A stretch of DNA of 64,000 nucleotides from UBA10649 sp963793105 (lineage in GTDB: Bacteria > Actinomycetota > Actinomycetes > S36-B12). The notes under the pieces are model-generated. The model did not search any database. It saw only the letters and a list, made by a program, of their open reading frames with translations, and was not told the DNA's origin. The stretch's first letter is position 1, and every line of letters starts with the position of its first letter. Both the position numbers and the translations under genes were made by a program. The stretch spans positions 248,001 through 312,000 of the forward strand of contig CAWBZB010000003.1 in assembly GCA_963793105.1 (NCBI GenBank), read 5' to 3'. This document shows positions 9,566-17,959 of this stretch, in pieces.

Positions 9566-10374
9566 GGGGTGGCCGCCTCCCGGAGGCTCTCCCGCAGCAG
9601 GCCGACCAGTGCCGGGTGGCTGACGAGCAGGTCCGTCACGTATGGCGGCATGGCGTTGAACAGCACCGTGCTTCCGTCGACGTGGGAGGGCACCAGTCCG
9701 TAGTGGAGCGCGACGCCATAGGGCGCGGCGACGTCCCACTCGTAGAAGCCGGTGTCATGGACGTATGCCTCGGCGCGGCCTGCGATCAGCTCGTTGACCT
9801 TCGCTCCTACCGAGCCGACGTCGACGATCTCGACCCCCCGGTCGGACAACCCGGCCTCGGCGAGCCGGCGACCGAGGATCTCCACGGTCAGCGGCAGGGT
9901 GGCCGGCGGACGACTGCGCGAGGCGACGATCCGCAGGGGGCGGTCTGCGGGCAGCGCGGCCGGCGGCGTCACGTCGTCGAGAGCCGACCTCGTGAGCCCC
10001 TGGGCCGGCAGGTCGACCGTGGTCGCCGACAGCACGGCGCCGGCGGGCTGCCACAGTGCGATGTGCACCGCGAAGTCGACTCGTCCCTGTCCGTACTCGT
10101 AGGTCCCGTCGAGCGGATCGACGATCCACACGCGCTCCGCCGACAGCCGGACTGCGTCATCCTTGCCCTCCTCGCTGAGGATGGCGTCGTCGGGGCGGGC
10201 GCTGCTGAGTCGCTCCATGATCAGTTCGTGCGAGGTGCGATCGGCCTGCTTGCGCAGGGCATTCGCCGCGTCCTTGTCCTCGACGGGACCGAAGGACGTG
10301 CGTAGGTCGAGGAGCAGGCGCCCGGCTTCCTGGGCCACGTCACGGGACAGCTCGGCGTCGGATCGGGTGGGCAT
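9562..10374 (-). CDS. cysQ: Inositol-monophosphatase-fold phosphatase, CysQ-like
   Basis: A 270-residue Mg-dependent phosphatase of the inositol monophosphatase superfamily. Metal-binding motifs are visible: the EE pair in AILSEEGKDD, WIVDPLDGTYEYG (DPxDGT) and YEWDVAAP (the WD motif). The DPLDGTYEY variant and the length resemble actinobacterial CysQ, a 3'-phosphoadenosine-5'-phosphate phosphatase also able to use inositol phosphates; substrate choice cannot be read from sequence alone. It is the first gene of the mfd transcription unit, with a 4-base overlap to mfd. Confidence 0.82.
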   Translation of the reverse strand: MPTRSDAELSRDVAQEAGRLLLDLRTSFGPVEDKDAANALRKQADRTSHELIMERLSSARPDDAILSEEGKDDAVRLSAERVWIVDPLDGTYEYGQGRVDFAVHIALWQPAGAVLSATTVDLPAQGLTRSALDDVTPPAALPADRPLRIVASRSRPPATLPLTVEILGRRLAEAGLSDRGVEIVDVGSVGAKVNELIAGRAEAYVHDTGFYEWDVAAPYGVALHYGLVPSHVDGSTVLFNAMPPYVTDLLVSHPALVGLLRESLREAATP

Positions 10375-10440
10375 GCTCGCCTCTTTCTCTCGGTTCCGTG
10401 TCGTCAGTCTGTCGGTTCGCTGTCGGCCCCCACGGAAGGG

Positions 10441-11037
10441 TCAGGCCGGTCCGGAGTTGTACTGGTTCTGGGTGGCCTCGAGGCCCTCCGTCATGAGGCA
10501 GGCAGCCGCATCAGCCGCCCGCCGAACCACCTCGGGCAGTTCCTTGCGCTCACTGGACGGGAACGGCTTCAGCACGAAGCCGGCCGCGTCCTGCCGGCCC
10601 GGGGGCCGGCCGATACCCACCCGCACTCGGTAGAAGTCGCCGGAGCCCAGTGCCTTGCGGATGCTCTTCAGACCGTTGTGCCCGTTGTCGCCGCCGCCGA
10701 ACTTGACCCGGATGGCCGTGAAGGGGATGTCCAGCTCGTCGTGGACGACGATCATCCGATCGGGAGCGACTCCGTAGAACGACATCAGGGCCTTGACCGG
10801 GCCGCCCGACTCGTTCATGTAGGACAGCGGCTCGGCGAGCACCAGGTGAGTGAGGGAGCCGGGGATCCCGAGCTTCCCCTCGGCCGCCAGCGCATGGGCC
10901 CGCTTGTGGCGGGCCATGCGCGCACCGATCTCGTCGGCCAGCTCGTCCGCGACGAGGAAGCCCACGTTGTGCCGCGTGGCTGCGTATTCAGGGCCCGGGT
11001 TGCCGAGCCCCACGACCAGCCACGGACTGCTCGACAA
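10441..11037 (-). CDS. pth: Peptidyl-tRNA hydrolase
   Basis: A 198-residue Pth, which releases tRNA from peptidyl-tRNA dropped by ribosomes. Family motifs are WLVVGLGNPGPEYAATRHNVGF (catalytic His within RHNVG), LAEPLSYMNESGG, VHDELDIPF and GGGDNGHNGLKSI. The start is a TTG at 11037, giving the usual distance to LVVGLGNPG; no ATG or GTG is better placed, and only 9 bases separate it from the rplY stop. It is co-transcribed with rplY, the classic actinobacterial pair. Confidence 0.93.
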   Translation of the reverse strand: MSSSPWLVVGLGNPGPEYAATRHNVGFLVADELADEIGARMARHKRAHALAAEGKLGIPGSLTHLVLAEPLSYMNESGGPVKALMSFYGVAPDRMIVVHDELDIPFTAIRVKFGGGDNGHNGLKSIRKALGSGDFYRVRVGIGRPPGRQDAAGFVLKPFPSSERKELPEVVRRAADAAACLMTEGLEATQNQYNSGPA

Positions 11038-11046
11038 GGTCCCGGA

Positions 11047-11622
11047 CTACTCGGCCTCGGCTTCGGCCGCAGCCTCCACCGACTCGCCGCCCTCGGCGGA
11101 CTCGGCCGCCTCGGCGGCCTCGACCTCAGCCTCGTGGGCAGCAGCATCGGCGTACGCCTCGGCCTTGTGCGCCGCATCGGCGACGGCGTGCTTGACGGCC
11201 TCGGTCGGATCCTCGCCGGCAGCCACGGCCGCCTCGAGGGCCTGCACGACGGAGGCGGCGTCCATGCCGGCCTCCTCCGCAGCCAGAGTGGCGGCCTTGA
11301 TGGCGTCCGCCATGGCGGAGCGCTCGCGCGCCTCCTCCTTGGAGATGACGACGAGATCGACATGCTCGAGGTTGCGCTTGACCGGGTCGCGCTGGATGTC
11401 GCGCGGCTTGACCATGACCGTGCCGCCCTCGAACGTGATCGACAGGACGACGCGGGGCCTGCGCAGGGCGAGGTCGAGATCATGCGTGGGCAGTGCCACG
11501 TGCACGAGTTCGGTTCCCTCGCCGTAGATCACGGCAGGGATGTTGCCGTCACGGCGGATCCGGCGGGCTGCGCCCTTGCCGAAGTCAGAGCGGGGCACGG
11601 CGGACATAGCAACGGTCGTCAC
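11047..11622 (-). CDS. rplY: 50S ribosomal protein L25 (CTC type)
   Basis: A 191-residue L25/general-stress CTC protein that binds 5S rRNA. The N-terminal 5S-binding domain is seen in RSDFGKGAARRIRRDGNIPAVIYG, followed by the TL5-type beta domain (VKPRDIQRDPVKRNLEHVDLV). The last 90 residues are an Ala/Glu-rich acidic helix-like tail (EAEVEAAEAAESAEGG and similar), as in other actinobacterial L25 proteins. GTG at 11622 follows GAGGAG with 7-base spacing; an internal ATG at codon 6 is an alternative. Confidence 0.93.
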   Translation of the reverse strand: MTTVAMSAVPRSDFGKGAARRIRRDGNIPAVIYGEGTELVHVALPTHDLDLALRRPRVVLSITFEGGTVMVKPRDIQRDPVKRNLEHVDLVVISKEEARERSAMADAIKAATLAAEEAGMDAASVVQALEAAVAAGEDPTEAVKHAVADAAHKAEAYADAAAHEAEVEAAEAAESAEGGESVEAAAEAEAE

Positions 11623-11726
11623 TTCAGGACTCCTCGGTCATCGTCGGTCACCTCGGCAACGCCGGTGGGCGCCGACCACGTCGATCACGGTGCCCGGAAT
11701 CTGCACGGTCTGCGCAGAGGACGGCC

Positions 11727-11754
11727 ACCCTCGCCGAGGGTTGCCACAGTCTAG
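11727..11754 (-). promoter_or_regulatory. Possible rplY-pth promoter element and leader hairpin
   Basis: On the minus strand a TAGACT -10-like hexamer (11749-11754) is followed by a 15-base inverted repeat (11727-11741, arms ACCCTCG and CGAGGGT around one base) that would lie at the start of a roughly 120-base leader of rplY. No good -35 is visible. The hairpin could shield the 5' end or take part in L25 feedback; this is inference. Confidence 0.3.
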
Positions 11755-11757
11755 CCC

Positions 11758-12759
11758 CTAGTGGGAGGAGCTCTCCGCAGTGGGCGACTCGTCCTCGAAC
11801 ATGCTCGTCACCGATCCATCGGTGAACACCTCGGTGATGGCCTTGGCCAGGATCGGGGCGATCGACAAGATGGTCAGCTTCTCGAAGCAGTGGTCCTCCG
11901 CGATCGGCAGCGTGTTGGTGACGACGACCTCGGAGATCTGGGACTCCTGCAGCCGCTCGCGCGCCGGATCACTCAGGATCCCGTGCGTGGCGGCCACGAT
12001 CACGTCCGCGGCCCCGTTCTCGAAGAGGGTCTCCGCAGCCTTGACGATGGTGCCCCCCGTGTCGATCATGTCGTCGACCAGCACGCACACCCGGTCTCGC
12101 ACGTCGCCGACCACTTCGAAGACCCGGACCTGGTTGGGGATGTCCGGGTCCCGTCGCTTGTGGATGATCGCCAGCGGTGCACCGAGGATGTCGGTCCAGC
12201 GCTCGGCCACCCGCACCCGCCCCGCGTCGGGAGAGACCACCGTGATGCGCTCGCGGTCGACCTTCGACGCCACATGCCGGGCCAGCAACGGCATGGCGAA
12301 GAGGTGGTCGACCGGGCCGTCGAAGAATCCCTGGATCTGCGATGTGTGCAGGTCCACCGTCATGAGCCGGTCGGCCCCGGCGGCCTTGAACAGGTCCGCG
12401 ATCAGGCGGGCGGAGATGGGCTCACGACCGCGATGCTTCTTGTCCTGACGGGCATAGCCGTAGAACGGGACGATCACGGTGATCCGCTTGGCCGACGCGC
12501 GCTTGAGCGCGTCGATCATGATGAGCTGCTCCATGATCCACTTGTTGATCGGCGTCGTGTGGCTCTGCAGCACGAATGCGTCCGTGCCTCGGACCGACTC
12601 CTGGAACCGAACGAAGATCTCGCCATTGGCAAAGTCGTACGCGAGGGTCGGAGACAGCGGGATGTCGAGCGCGTCCGCCACCTCCTGTGCCAGCGCCGGG
12701 TACGAGCGGCCGGCAAGCAGGATCAGCCGCTTCTGGTTCGGTACCAAGATCTGTGACAC
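11758..12759 (-). CDS. prs: Ribose-phosphate pyrophosphokinase
   Basis: A 333-residue PRPP synthetase that makes 5-phosphoribosyl diphosphate from ribose 5-phosphate and ATP for nucleotide, His, Trp and NAD synthesis. Class I motifs: FANGEIFVRFQESVRGTDAFVLQS, PFYGYARQDKKHRGREP (ATP flexible loop), VDLHTSQIQGFF, and the PRPP-binding VCVLVDDMIDTGGTI. GTG at 12759 is preferred because TAGGAG lies 5 bases upstream; a TTG one codon earlier is too close. It is downstream of glmU by 8 bases, the standard glmU-prs pair, and its product also supplies hpt and nadC in this window. Confidence 0.95.
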   Translation of the reverse strand: MSQILVPNQKRLILLAGRSYPALAQEVADALDIPLSPTLAYDFANGEIFVRFQESVRGTDAFVLQSHTTPINKWIMEQLIMIDALKRASAKRITVIVPFYGYARQDKKHRGREPISARLIADLFKAAGADRLMTVDLHTSQIQGFFDGPVDHLFAMPLLARHVASKVDRERITVVSPDAGRVRVAERWTDILGAPLAIIHKRRDPDIPNQVRVFEVVGDVRDRVCVLVDDMIDTGGTIVKAAETLFENGAADVIVAATHGILSDPARERLQESQISEVVVTNTLPIAEDHCFEKLTILSIAPILAKAITEVFTDGSVTSMFEDESPTAESSSH

Positions 12760-12767
12760 CAAGGCTC

Positions 12768-14240
12768 CTACGCTGGTTGGGACGGGGGGTCGCTCGGTGT
12801 GTCCTGTTGGGCGTGCTCCGCGGCCTGGGCAGCGGGCGAGTCCGGTCGACGCCGCTGCACCCAGCCGTCGATGTTGCGTTGCCGCGCGCGACCGACGGCC
12901 ATGGCCCCCGGCGGGACGTCGTCGGTGATGACCGAGCCGGCGGCCGTGTAGGCGCCGTCCCCCACCCTGAGGGGGGCCACGAGCATGGTGTCGCTGCCGA
13001 TCCTGACGTGGTCGCCGACGACGGTCCGGTGCTTCTCGACGCCGTCGTAGTTCACGAAGATGGTGGCCGCCCCGATGTTGGAGCCGGTTCCGACCTCCGC
13101 GTCGCCGACGTAGGACAGGTGCGGCACCTTCGCGCTATCGCCGATCGTGGAGTTCTTGATCTCGACGTAGGCACCGGCGCGGGTTCCGCGCCCGAGGACG
13201 GTGCCGGGCCGCAGGTACGTGAACGGGCCTACGCGGGAGCCCTCGCCGATGACGGCGAGTTCCGCCCAGGTGTGGATGACCTCCGCTCCCGGGCCGACCT
13301 CACAGGACACCAGCGTCGTGCCGGGACCGATGAGGGCTCCGGTCGCCACCGACGTCGGTCCCCGCAACGTCACCTGCGGGCGGATCACGGTGTCGGCTTC
13401 AAGATCGACGTCGACGTCGAGCCAGGTCGTCGCCGGATCCAGGATGGAGACTCCGGCGCGCATCCAGCGGTCGTTGATGCGGTCGCGCATGATCGCCGCC
13501 GCCTGCGCCAGCTGGACGCGGTCGTTCACTCCGAGGATCTCGTCGGGATCCGAGCACAGCGACGCCGAGACCACGTCGCCATCGGCGCGCAGGAGTCCGA
13601 TGACGTCGGTGAGGTACTCCTCCCCCTGGGCGTTGTCGGTCGTGAGCCGGCCCAGGGAATCCGCGAGCCGGTCGGCCACGAAGGCGTACATCCCCGAGTT
13701 GATCTCGTCGATCCGGAGCTGCTCCTCCGAGGCGTCCTTGTGCTCCACGATGGCGCTGACCGAGCCGTCCTGCTCCCGGACGATCCGACCGTAGCCATCG
13801 GGTCGCGGGAGGCGCGCGGTGAGGACCGTCGCCGACGCGCCCGTCGACTCGTGCTCCAGCAGCAGGCCCACGAGCGTTCGCCCGCTGAGGAGCGGGGTGT
13901 CACCGGTGAGCACGACCACGGGGCCGTCCGACGTGGGGATGCCGCGGTCGTGCAGGTCAGCGAGCGCGATGCGGACCGCATGTCCGGTCCCGTTGCGCTC
14001 CACCTGGGTCACCGTGACGGCCCAGGGCGCGATCTCCTCGATGTGCGCGCACACCTCGTCGCGACCGTGGCCCACGACGACGACCAGGTGGTGCGGCTCG
14101 AGAGTGGCCGCCGCCTCGATGACGTGACCGAGCAGGGATCGGCCGGCGACCGGATGGAGGACCTTGGGCGTCGCCGACTTCATGCGGGTTCCCTCGCCGG
14201 CCGCCAGGATCACGACGACGGAGGGACGGATGCTGGTCAC
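12768..14240 (-). CDS. glmU: Bifunctional GlmU (GlcNAc-1-P uridyltransferase / GlcN-1-P acetyltransferase)
   Basis: A 490-residue enzyme that makes UDP-GlcNAc for peptidoglycan. The N-terminal pyrophosphorylase domain has VILAAGEGTRMKSATPKVLHPVAGR and LTGDTPLLSGRTL; the C-terminal left-handed beta-helix has hexapeptide repeats and the acetyltransferase segment LSYVGDAEVGTGSNIGAATIFVNYDG. GTG at 14240 has GAGGA six bases upstream and places the first domain correctly; the open frame before it is not protein-like. The last 30 residues are a polar, glutamine- and proline-rich tail, common in actinobacteria. Confidence 0.95.
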   Translation of the reverse strand: MTSIRPSVVVILAAGEGTRMKSATPKVLHPVAGRSLLGHVIEAAATLEPHHLVVVVGHGRDEVCAHIEEIAPWAVTVTQVERNGTGHAVRIALADLHDRGIPTSDGPVVVLTGDTPLLSGRTLVGLLLEHESTGASATVLTARLPRPDGYGRIVREQDGSVSAIVEHKDASEEQLRIDEINSGMYAFVADRLADSLGRLTTDNAQGEEYLTDVIGLLRADGDVVSASLCSDPDEILGVNDRVQLAQAAAIMRDRINDRWMRAGVSILDPATTWLDVDVDLEADTVIRPQVTLRGPTSVATGALIGPGTTLVSCEVGPGAEVIHTWAELAVIGEGSRVGPFTYLRPGTVLGRGTRAGAYVEIKNSTIGDSAKVPHLSYVGDAEVGTGSNIGAATIFVNYDGVEKHRTVVGDHVRIGSDTMLVAPLRVGDGAYTAAGSVITDDVPPGAMAVGRARQRNIDGWVQRRRPDSPAAQAAEHAQQDTPSDPPSQPA

Positions 14241-14396
14241 GACGGGTCCTCGGGGAGGGTCGGGCGAGACACGTCTCGCAGCGGCCGGGGAAGGCGGTCC
14301 CACCCTATCCAGCGCCCCAGACGGGAGTCCACGCCGACCGGACCCCGCACCTCGGCGACCCGGCCACCCGGTGCTTCGCTGGTACGCGCTCGTCCC

Positions 14397-14431
14397 TTGT
14401 TCACGCAGTAGTTGAATGATAAATTAGTCCC
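14397..14431 (+). promoter_or_regulatory. Promoter of the pirin gene, apparently leaderless
   Basis: TTGTTC (14397-14402), a 17-base spacer and TAAATT (14420-14425) form a good sigma-70-type promoter. Only six bases separate the -10 from the pirin ATG at 14432 and there is no Shine-Dalgarno sequence, so the transcript is probably leaderless. The AT-rich TAGTTGAATGATAAATTAG segment stands out from its GC-rich surroundings. Confidence 0.6.
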
Positions 14432-15314
14432 ATGACGACACCGCCGGGAATCGACGTCGAGGTCTCCGACGCCCACGAGGCCGCCGTCGGAGGCTTCACG
14501 GTCCGGCGCTCCCTTCCCCGCCGAGGCCGCCGCACGGTGGGGGCCTGGTGCTTCGCCGATCACATGGGGCCGGCCGACGTCACCGAGGGCAGCGGCCTCG
14601 ACGTGGGCCCGCATCCGCACATGGGGCTGCAGACCGTCACCTGGCTGCTCGACGGCCAGGCCCTGCACAAGGACACGCTGGGCTCCGAGCAGGTCATCTC
14701 CCCGGGGCAGCTGAACCTGATGACCGCGGGCCACGCGGTGGCGCACGCGGAGGAGGCGACCGGGCACTACCGCGGCACGCTTGAGGGGATCCAGCTCTGG
14801 ATCGCGCAGCCGGAGGCCACGCGGCACGGCCCCTCCGCCTTCGAGCACCACGCTGAACTCCCGCAAGGTCGAACTCGACGGCGGGGTCGCGACCGTTCTC
14901 GTCGGCGAGCACGACGGGGTGCAGAGCCCGGCCCGGCACGACACCCCCCTCATGGGGGTCGACCTCGACCTGCACTCCGCGACGACGATCACGCTGCGCC
15001 CGGACTTCGAGCACGCCCTGATCGTGCTGCGCGGGTCGATCGCCGTCGGTGGGGAGAAGCTGGTGCCCGGGAAGCTCGCGCACCTGGGGATGGCGCATGA
15101 CGAGCTCGACATCGAGGTGGCGGAGGATTCCCGGGTGATGCTGCTCGGCGGCGTGCCGTTCGACGAGCCGCTGATGATGTGGTGGAACTTCGTCGCCCGG
15201 ACCCGCGAGGAGATCGACGCGGCGTACGCGTCCTGGCGGGATCAGGACGACCGCTTCGGACGCGTCCACTCACGACTCCCGCTCATCCCCGCGGCGCCCC
15301 CGTTCTGGCAGTAG
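14432..15314 (+). pseudogene. Pirin family protein, single-base frameshift
   Basis: Two frames together encode one pirin (cupin-fold, metal-binding; some pirins are quercetinases or transcription cofactors). The first half has the pirin signature HPHMGLQTVTWLLDG and LMTAGHAVAHAEEATGHYRG with the metal ligands (H-x-H, H, E). At about 14861-14864 one extra base moves the reading to the second frame, which continues VELDGGVATVLVGEHDG through PLMMWWNFVARTREEIDAA to the normal C terminus. Removing one C gives HHAELPKVELDGG and a 293-residue protein of usual length. Both parts look intact, so sequence error is likely. The start is the leaderless ATG. Confidence 0.82.
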
Positions 15315-15353
15315 CCGACGGGCAGCGTCGGCCGCACGAGGGTCCGTGGCAGG

Positions 15354-15427
15354 TGGCTCCCGGGAGAGGAGTCGAACCTCTGTTCGCGGATTCAAAGTCC
15401 GCTGTCCTGCCATTAGACGACCCGGGA
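15354..15427 (-). tRNA. tRNA-Gln (anticodon UUG)
   Basis: On the minus strand a full cloverleaf is visible: acceptor TCCCGGG pairing with CCCGGGA, D arm, anticodon arm GCGGA/TCCGC with loop CTTTGAA (anticodon TTG at 15393-15395), T arm GAGG-TTCGACT-CCTC, discriminator G and encoded CCA. The U at position 1 is characteristic of tRNA-Gln. No integrase or attachment-site duplication is seen nearby. Confidence 0.96.
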
Positions 15428-15496
15428 CCGGCCATGGACGGCAGGAGAACTCTAGACGCGCCCGGATGACCCTTCGATGAACGGTCGCGAGCCGGA

Positions 15497-15540
15497 TTGA
15501 CTTTGGTGGTTACGGGACCGTAACCTACGGAAGCGTAGGT
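15497..15540 (+). promoter_or_regulatory. Desaturase promoter with two overlapping palindromic operators
   Basis: TTGACT (15497-15502), an 18-base spacer and TAACCT (15521-15526) form the promoter. Two perfect 18-bp inverted repeats overlie it: 15508-15525 (arms GGTTACGG and CCGTAACC) and 15523-15540 (arms ACCTACG and CGTAGGT), sharing three bases. They cover the spacer, the -10 and the expected start point, so a bound regulator would block transcription. The TetR gene encoded in the same operon is the obvious candidate, giving feedback control of fatty acid desaturation. Confidence 0.75.
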
Positions 15541-15587
15541 AGTTGAGCGTGTCCGTCCCTGAACTCGTCCGACCCTGAAGGAGCCGC

Positions 15588-16568
15588 ATGACGCTGTCCC
15601 CCGACGTTCTGTCCGAATCGAAGAACGACGAGGCGCTCCAGCTGAACAGCCTGGGCATGCGGATCACGATCGGCTTCTTCGTCGTCGTGCCCCTCATCGC
15701 CGTGCTGCTGGCGATCCCGGTCGCGTGGGGCGGCTGGCTGTCCTGGGTCGACATCGCACTGGTCTTCGTCATGTGGACGGTCACGGCCGCCGGGATCACC
15801 GTGGGCTACCACCGCTTCTTCACGCACGGCTCGTTCAAGGCGAACCGAGCCGTCAAGCTCGCCCTGGCGATCATGGGCTCGATGGCGCTCGAGGGGTCGC
15901 TCGACCAGTGGGTCGCCGACCACCGCAAGCACCACAAGTTTTCCGACGAGGTCGGCGATCCGCACTCTCCGTGGCGGTTCGGGACCTCCCGCAAGGCAGT
16001 CGCCAAGGGCCTGTACTACGCCCACATCGGCTGGCTCTTCGACGAGGAGAACACCCCGATCGAGAAGTACGCCCCCGACATCGCCGCCGACCGCGACCTT
16101 CGCACCGTGTCGCGCTGGTTCCCGGCGGTCGTGATCGGCACCCTGCTGCTCCCCGCCCTTCTCGGCGGGCTGATCACCTGGTCGTGGATGGGCGCCCTGA
16201 CGGCCTTCTTCTGGGCCGGACTGGTCCGGGTGGCCCTCGTCCACCACGTCACGTGGTCGATCAACTCGATCTGCCATGTCTTCGGAACCCGGCCCTTCAA
16301 GAGCCGCGACCTGTCCAGCAACGTGGCCTGGCTGGCCATCCCCTCCTTCGGGGAGTCCTGGCACAACCTGCACCACGTCGACCAGACCAGCGCCCGCCAT
16401 GGCGTCCTCAAGGGCCAGATCGACCTCAGCGCCGAGATCATCCGCGGACTCGAGAAGACCGGGCTCGCCTACGACGTGCGCTGGCCCAAGCCAGAGCGCA
16501 TCGCCGCGCGGCTCAAGGACCCGGCCATGCGCCACCGCGTCCCCGGCCTGCCTGCGACCACCTCCTGA
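15588..16568 (+). CDS. Acyl-CoA/acyl-lipid delta-9 fatty acid desaturase
   Basis: A 326-residue integral-membrane di-iron desaturase that introduces a cis double bond into saturated acyl chains, using O2 and electrons from a ferredoxin or flavoprotein. The three histidine boxes are present: HRFFTH, HRKHHKF (HxxHH type) and HNLHH; four membrane segments are evident, the first pair at about residues 25-70. ATG at 15588 follows GAAGGAG by four bases. The TetR gene 11 bases downstream and the palindromic operators upstream suggest membrane-fluidity feedback. It resembles the DesA3/SCD-like branch of actinobacteria. Confidence 0.93.
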   Translation: MTLSPDVLSESKNDEALQLNSLGMRITIGFFVVVPLIAVLLAIPVAWGGWLSWVDIALVFVMWTVTAAGITVGYHRFFTHGSFKANRAVKLALAIMGSMALEGSLDQWVADHRKHHKFSDEVGDPHSPWRFGTSRKAVAKGLYYAHIGWLFDEENTPIEKYAPDIAADRDLRTVSRWFPAVVIGTLLLPALLGGLITWSWMGALTAFFWAGLVRVALVHHVTWSINSICHVFGTRPFKSRDLSSNVAWLAIPSFGESWHNLHHVDQTSARHGVLKGQIDLSAEIIRGLEKTGLAYDVRWPKPERIAARLKDPAMRHRVPGLPATTS

Positions 16569-16579
16569 GGAGTCCCGCC

Positions 16580-17347
16580 ATGAGCACCCAGGGTCCGCTC
16601 GCCGTCGCCGACGACGACGACGACGACAGCAATGTCACTCCGCTCCCCACGGCCGGTCGTCGCGATCCGCGGGTCGCGCGCCGGGACCGCGTCCGCATGA
16701 GCGGCCAGGAACGGCGGGAACAGCTGCTCGACGTGGGTCGCAAGCTGTTCGCGGAGAAGGGTTTCGAGGCGGTCAGCGTCGAGGAGATCGCGGCCCGCGC
16801 CGGCGTCTCCAAGCCCGTGGTCTACGAGCACTTCGGTGGCAAGGAAGGCCTGTACGCCGTCCTCGTGGATCGTGAGATGAGCTACCTGCTCGCCTCCATC
16901 GCGGATGCCCTCAGCGAGGAGGAGGGCGTCGAACCGGAGCACGTGGACGCCCGCACCCTGCTCGAACGAGCGGGCATGGCCCTCTTCGACTACATCGACC
17001 GCTATCCCGACGGATTCCGCATCCTGGTCAGGGACGCCCCGGCAGTGCGCGATCCCGAGGTGCGCACCGAGTCCACCGGTGGAACCTTCGCCGGCCTGCT
17101 CGTCGATGTCGCCGCCCGGGTGGACGACCTGCTGGCCAAGCAGTTCCGGGCCCACAAGCTCAATCCGAAGTGGGCGCCCTTGTACTCCCAGATGCTGGTC
17201 GGCATGGTTGCCCAGACCGGGCAGTGGTGGCTCGACGTCCGCAAGCCGAAGAAGGAGGAGGTCGTGTCGCACCTGGTCAATCTGGCGTGGAACGGCCTGC
17301 AGCACCTCGAGCCCAAGCCGCACCTGGTCGACACCCGCAAGAAGTAG
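16580..17347 (+). CDS. TetR-family regulator of the desaturase operon
   Basis: A 255-residue TetR repressor. An acidic N-terminal extension (five or more consecutive Asp) precedes the helix-turn-helix (about residues 45-90: RREQLLDVGRKLFAEKGFEAVSVEEIAARAGVS followed by KPVVYEHFGGKEGLYAVL). The ligand domain is large enough for an acyl-CoA. GAGGAG lies upstream of ATG 16580. Its position directly behind the desaturase and the two palindromes at 15508-15540 imply that it represses its own operon, with an acyl-CoA or free fatty acid as plausible ligand (inference). Confidence 0.88.
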   Translation: MSTQGPLAVADDDDDDSNVTPLPTAGRRDPRVARRDRVRMSGQERREQLLDVGRKLFAEKGFEAVSVEEIAARAGVSKPVVYEHFGGKEGLYAVLVDREMSYLLASIADALSEEEGVEPEHVDARTLLERAGMALFDYIDRYPDGFRILVRDAPAVRDPEVRTESTGGTFAGLLVDVAARVDDLLAKQFRAHKLNPKWAPLYSQMLVGMVAQTGQWWLDVRKPKKEEVVSHLVNLAWNGLQHLEPKPHLVDTRKK

Positions 17348-17390
17348 CTTCGCGCGACCGATCTCCGGACCCCGGGAATCTCGTCACAAG

Positions 17391-17410
17391 GAATCTTGAC
17401 GTCAAGATTC
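17391..17410 (+). promoter_or_regulatory. 20-bp perfect palindrome, MarR-type operator
   Basis: GAATCTTGACGTCAAGATTC is a perfect 20-bp palindrome ending 18 bases before the MarR gene's ATG, followed at once by a second half-site (CTTGACGTACG, from 17410). It includes a TTGACG -35-like hexamer. The sequence closely resembles the ATCTTGA-N-TCAAGAT sites bound by actinobacterial MarR proteins of the TamR/PecS kind, so autoregulation is likely. Confidence 0.75.
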
Positions 17411-17428
17411 TTGACGTACGATGGCGGG

Positions 17429-17957
17429 ATGGAGTCCGACCGGGGAGCAGCGTCGGTCCCGAGGGCGGCCGCGGACGACGTCGACCGGATCACCGCCGCC
17501 TGGCAGCGCGAACGGCCCGACCTGGACGTCTCCCCGTTGCAGGTGCTCTCCCGGGTCACCCGCCTGGCCCGGCAGGTCGACCTGACCCGCCGCCTGGCCT
17601 TCGCCGCGCACCAGCCTCGACACCTGGGAGTTCGACGTCCTCGCCGCCCTGCGCCGGTCCGGCGCCCCCTATTCGATGTCCCCCGGGCAGCTGGGCACCG
17701 AGACCCTCGTCACGAGCGGCACGATGACCAACCGGATCGACCGGCTCGAGCAGCGGCAGATGGTCCGCCGTGAACCGGACCCGACCGACCGGCGTGGCGT
17801 CCGCGTCGTCCTCACGGACACCGGCCGTACGGCTGTCGACAGCGCCCTTTCCGATCTGGTGACCCGCGAGCACGATGTCCTCGCGCACCTGCCCGAGGGA
17901 CGAAGGGACGAGCTGGCCGGTCTCCTGCGCGACCTCATGCGCGGGTTCGGCGACTGA
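17429..17957 (+). pseudogene. MarR-family regulator, single-base frameshift
   Basis: The first frame (ATG 17429) gives MESDRGAASVPRAAADDVDRITAAWQRERPDLDVSPL and then ARQVDLTRRLAFAAHQ. At about 17612-17615 one extra C shifts reading into LDTWEFDVLAALRRSGAPYSMSPGQL and the winged-helix (TSGTMTNRIDRLEQRQMVRREPDPTDRRGVRVVLTDTGR), ending at 17957. Repaired, it is a 175-residue MarR regulator of normal length with intact recognition helix and wing. The upstream 20-bp palindrome implies autoregulation. Its stop lies two bases from the stop of the convergent amidase gene (TGACGTCA). Sequence error is the likely reason for the shift. Confidence 0.8.
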
Positions 17958-17959
17958 CG

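Noticed and set aside
6224..9703. 1159-codon open frame opposite mfd
   Set aside because: Long antisense frame caused by high GC and codon bias of mfd; composition is not protein-like and no start site or family match is seen.
12576..14411. 611-codon open frame opposite glmU and prs
   Set aside because: Antisense shadow covering parts of two well-supported genes.
15354..15427. Integration hot spot at tRNA-Gln
   Set aside because: No integrase, no duplicated tRNA 3' end and no composition change on either side.
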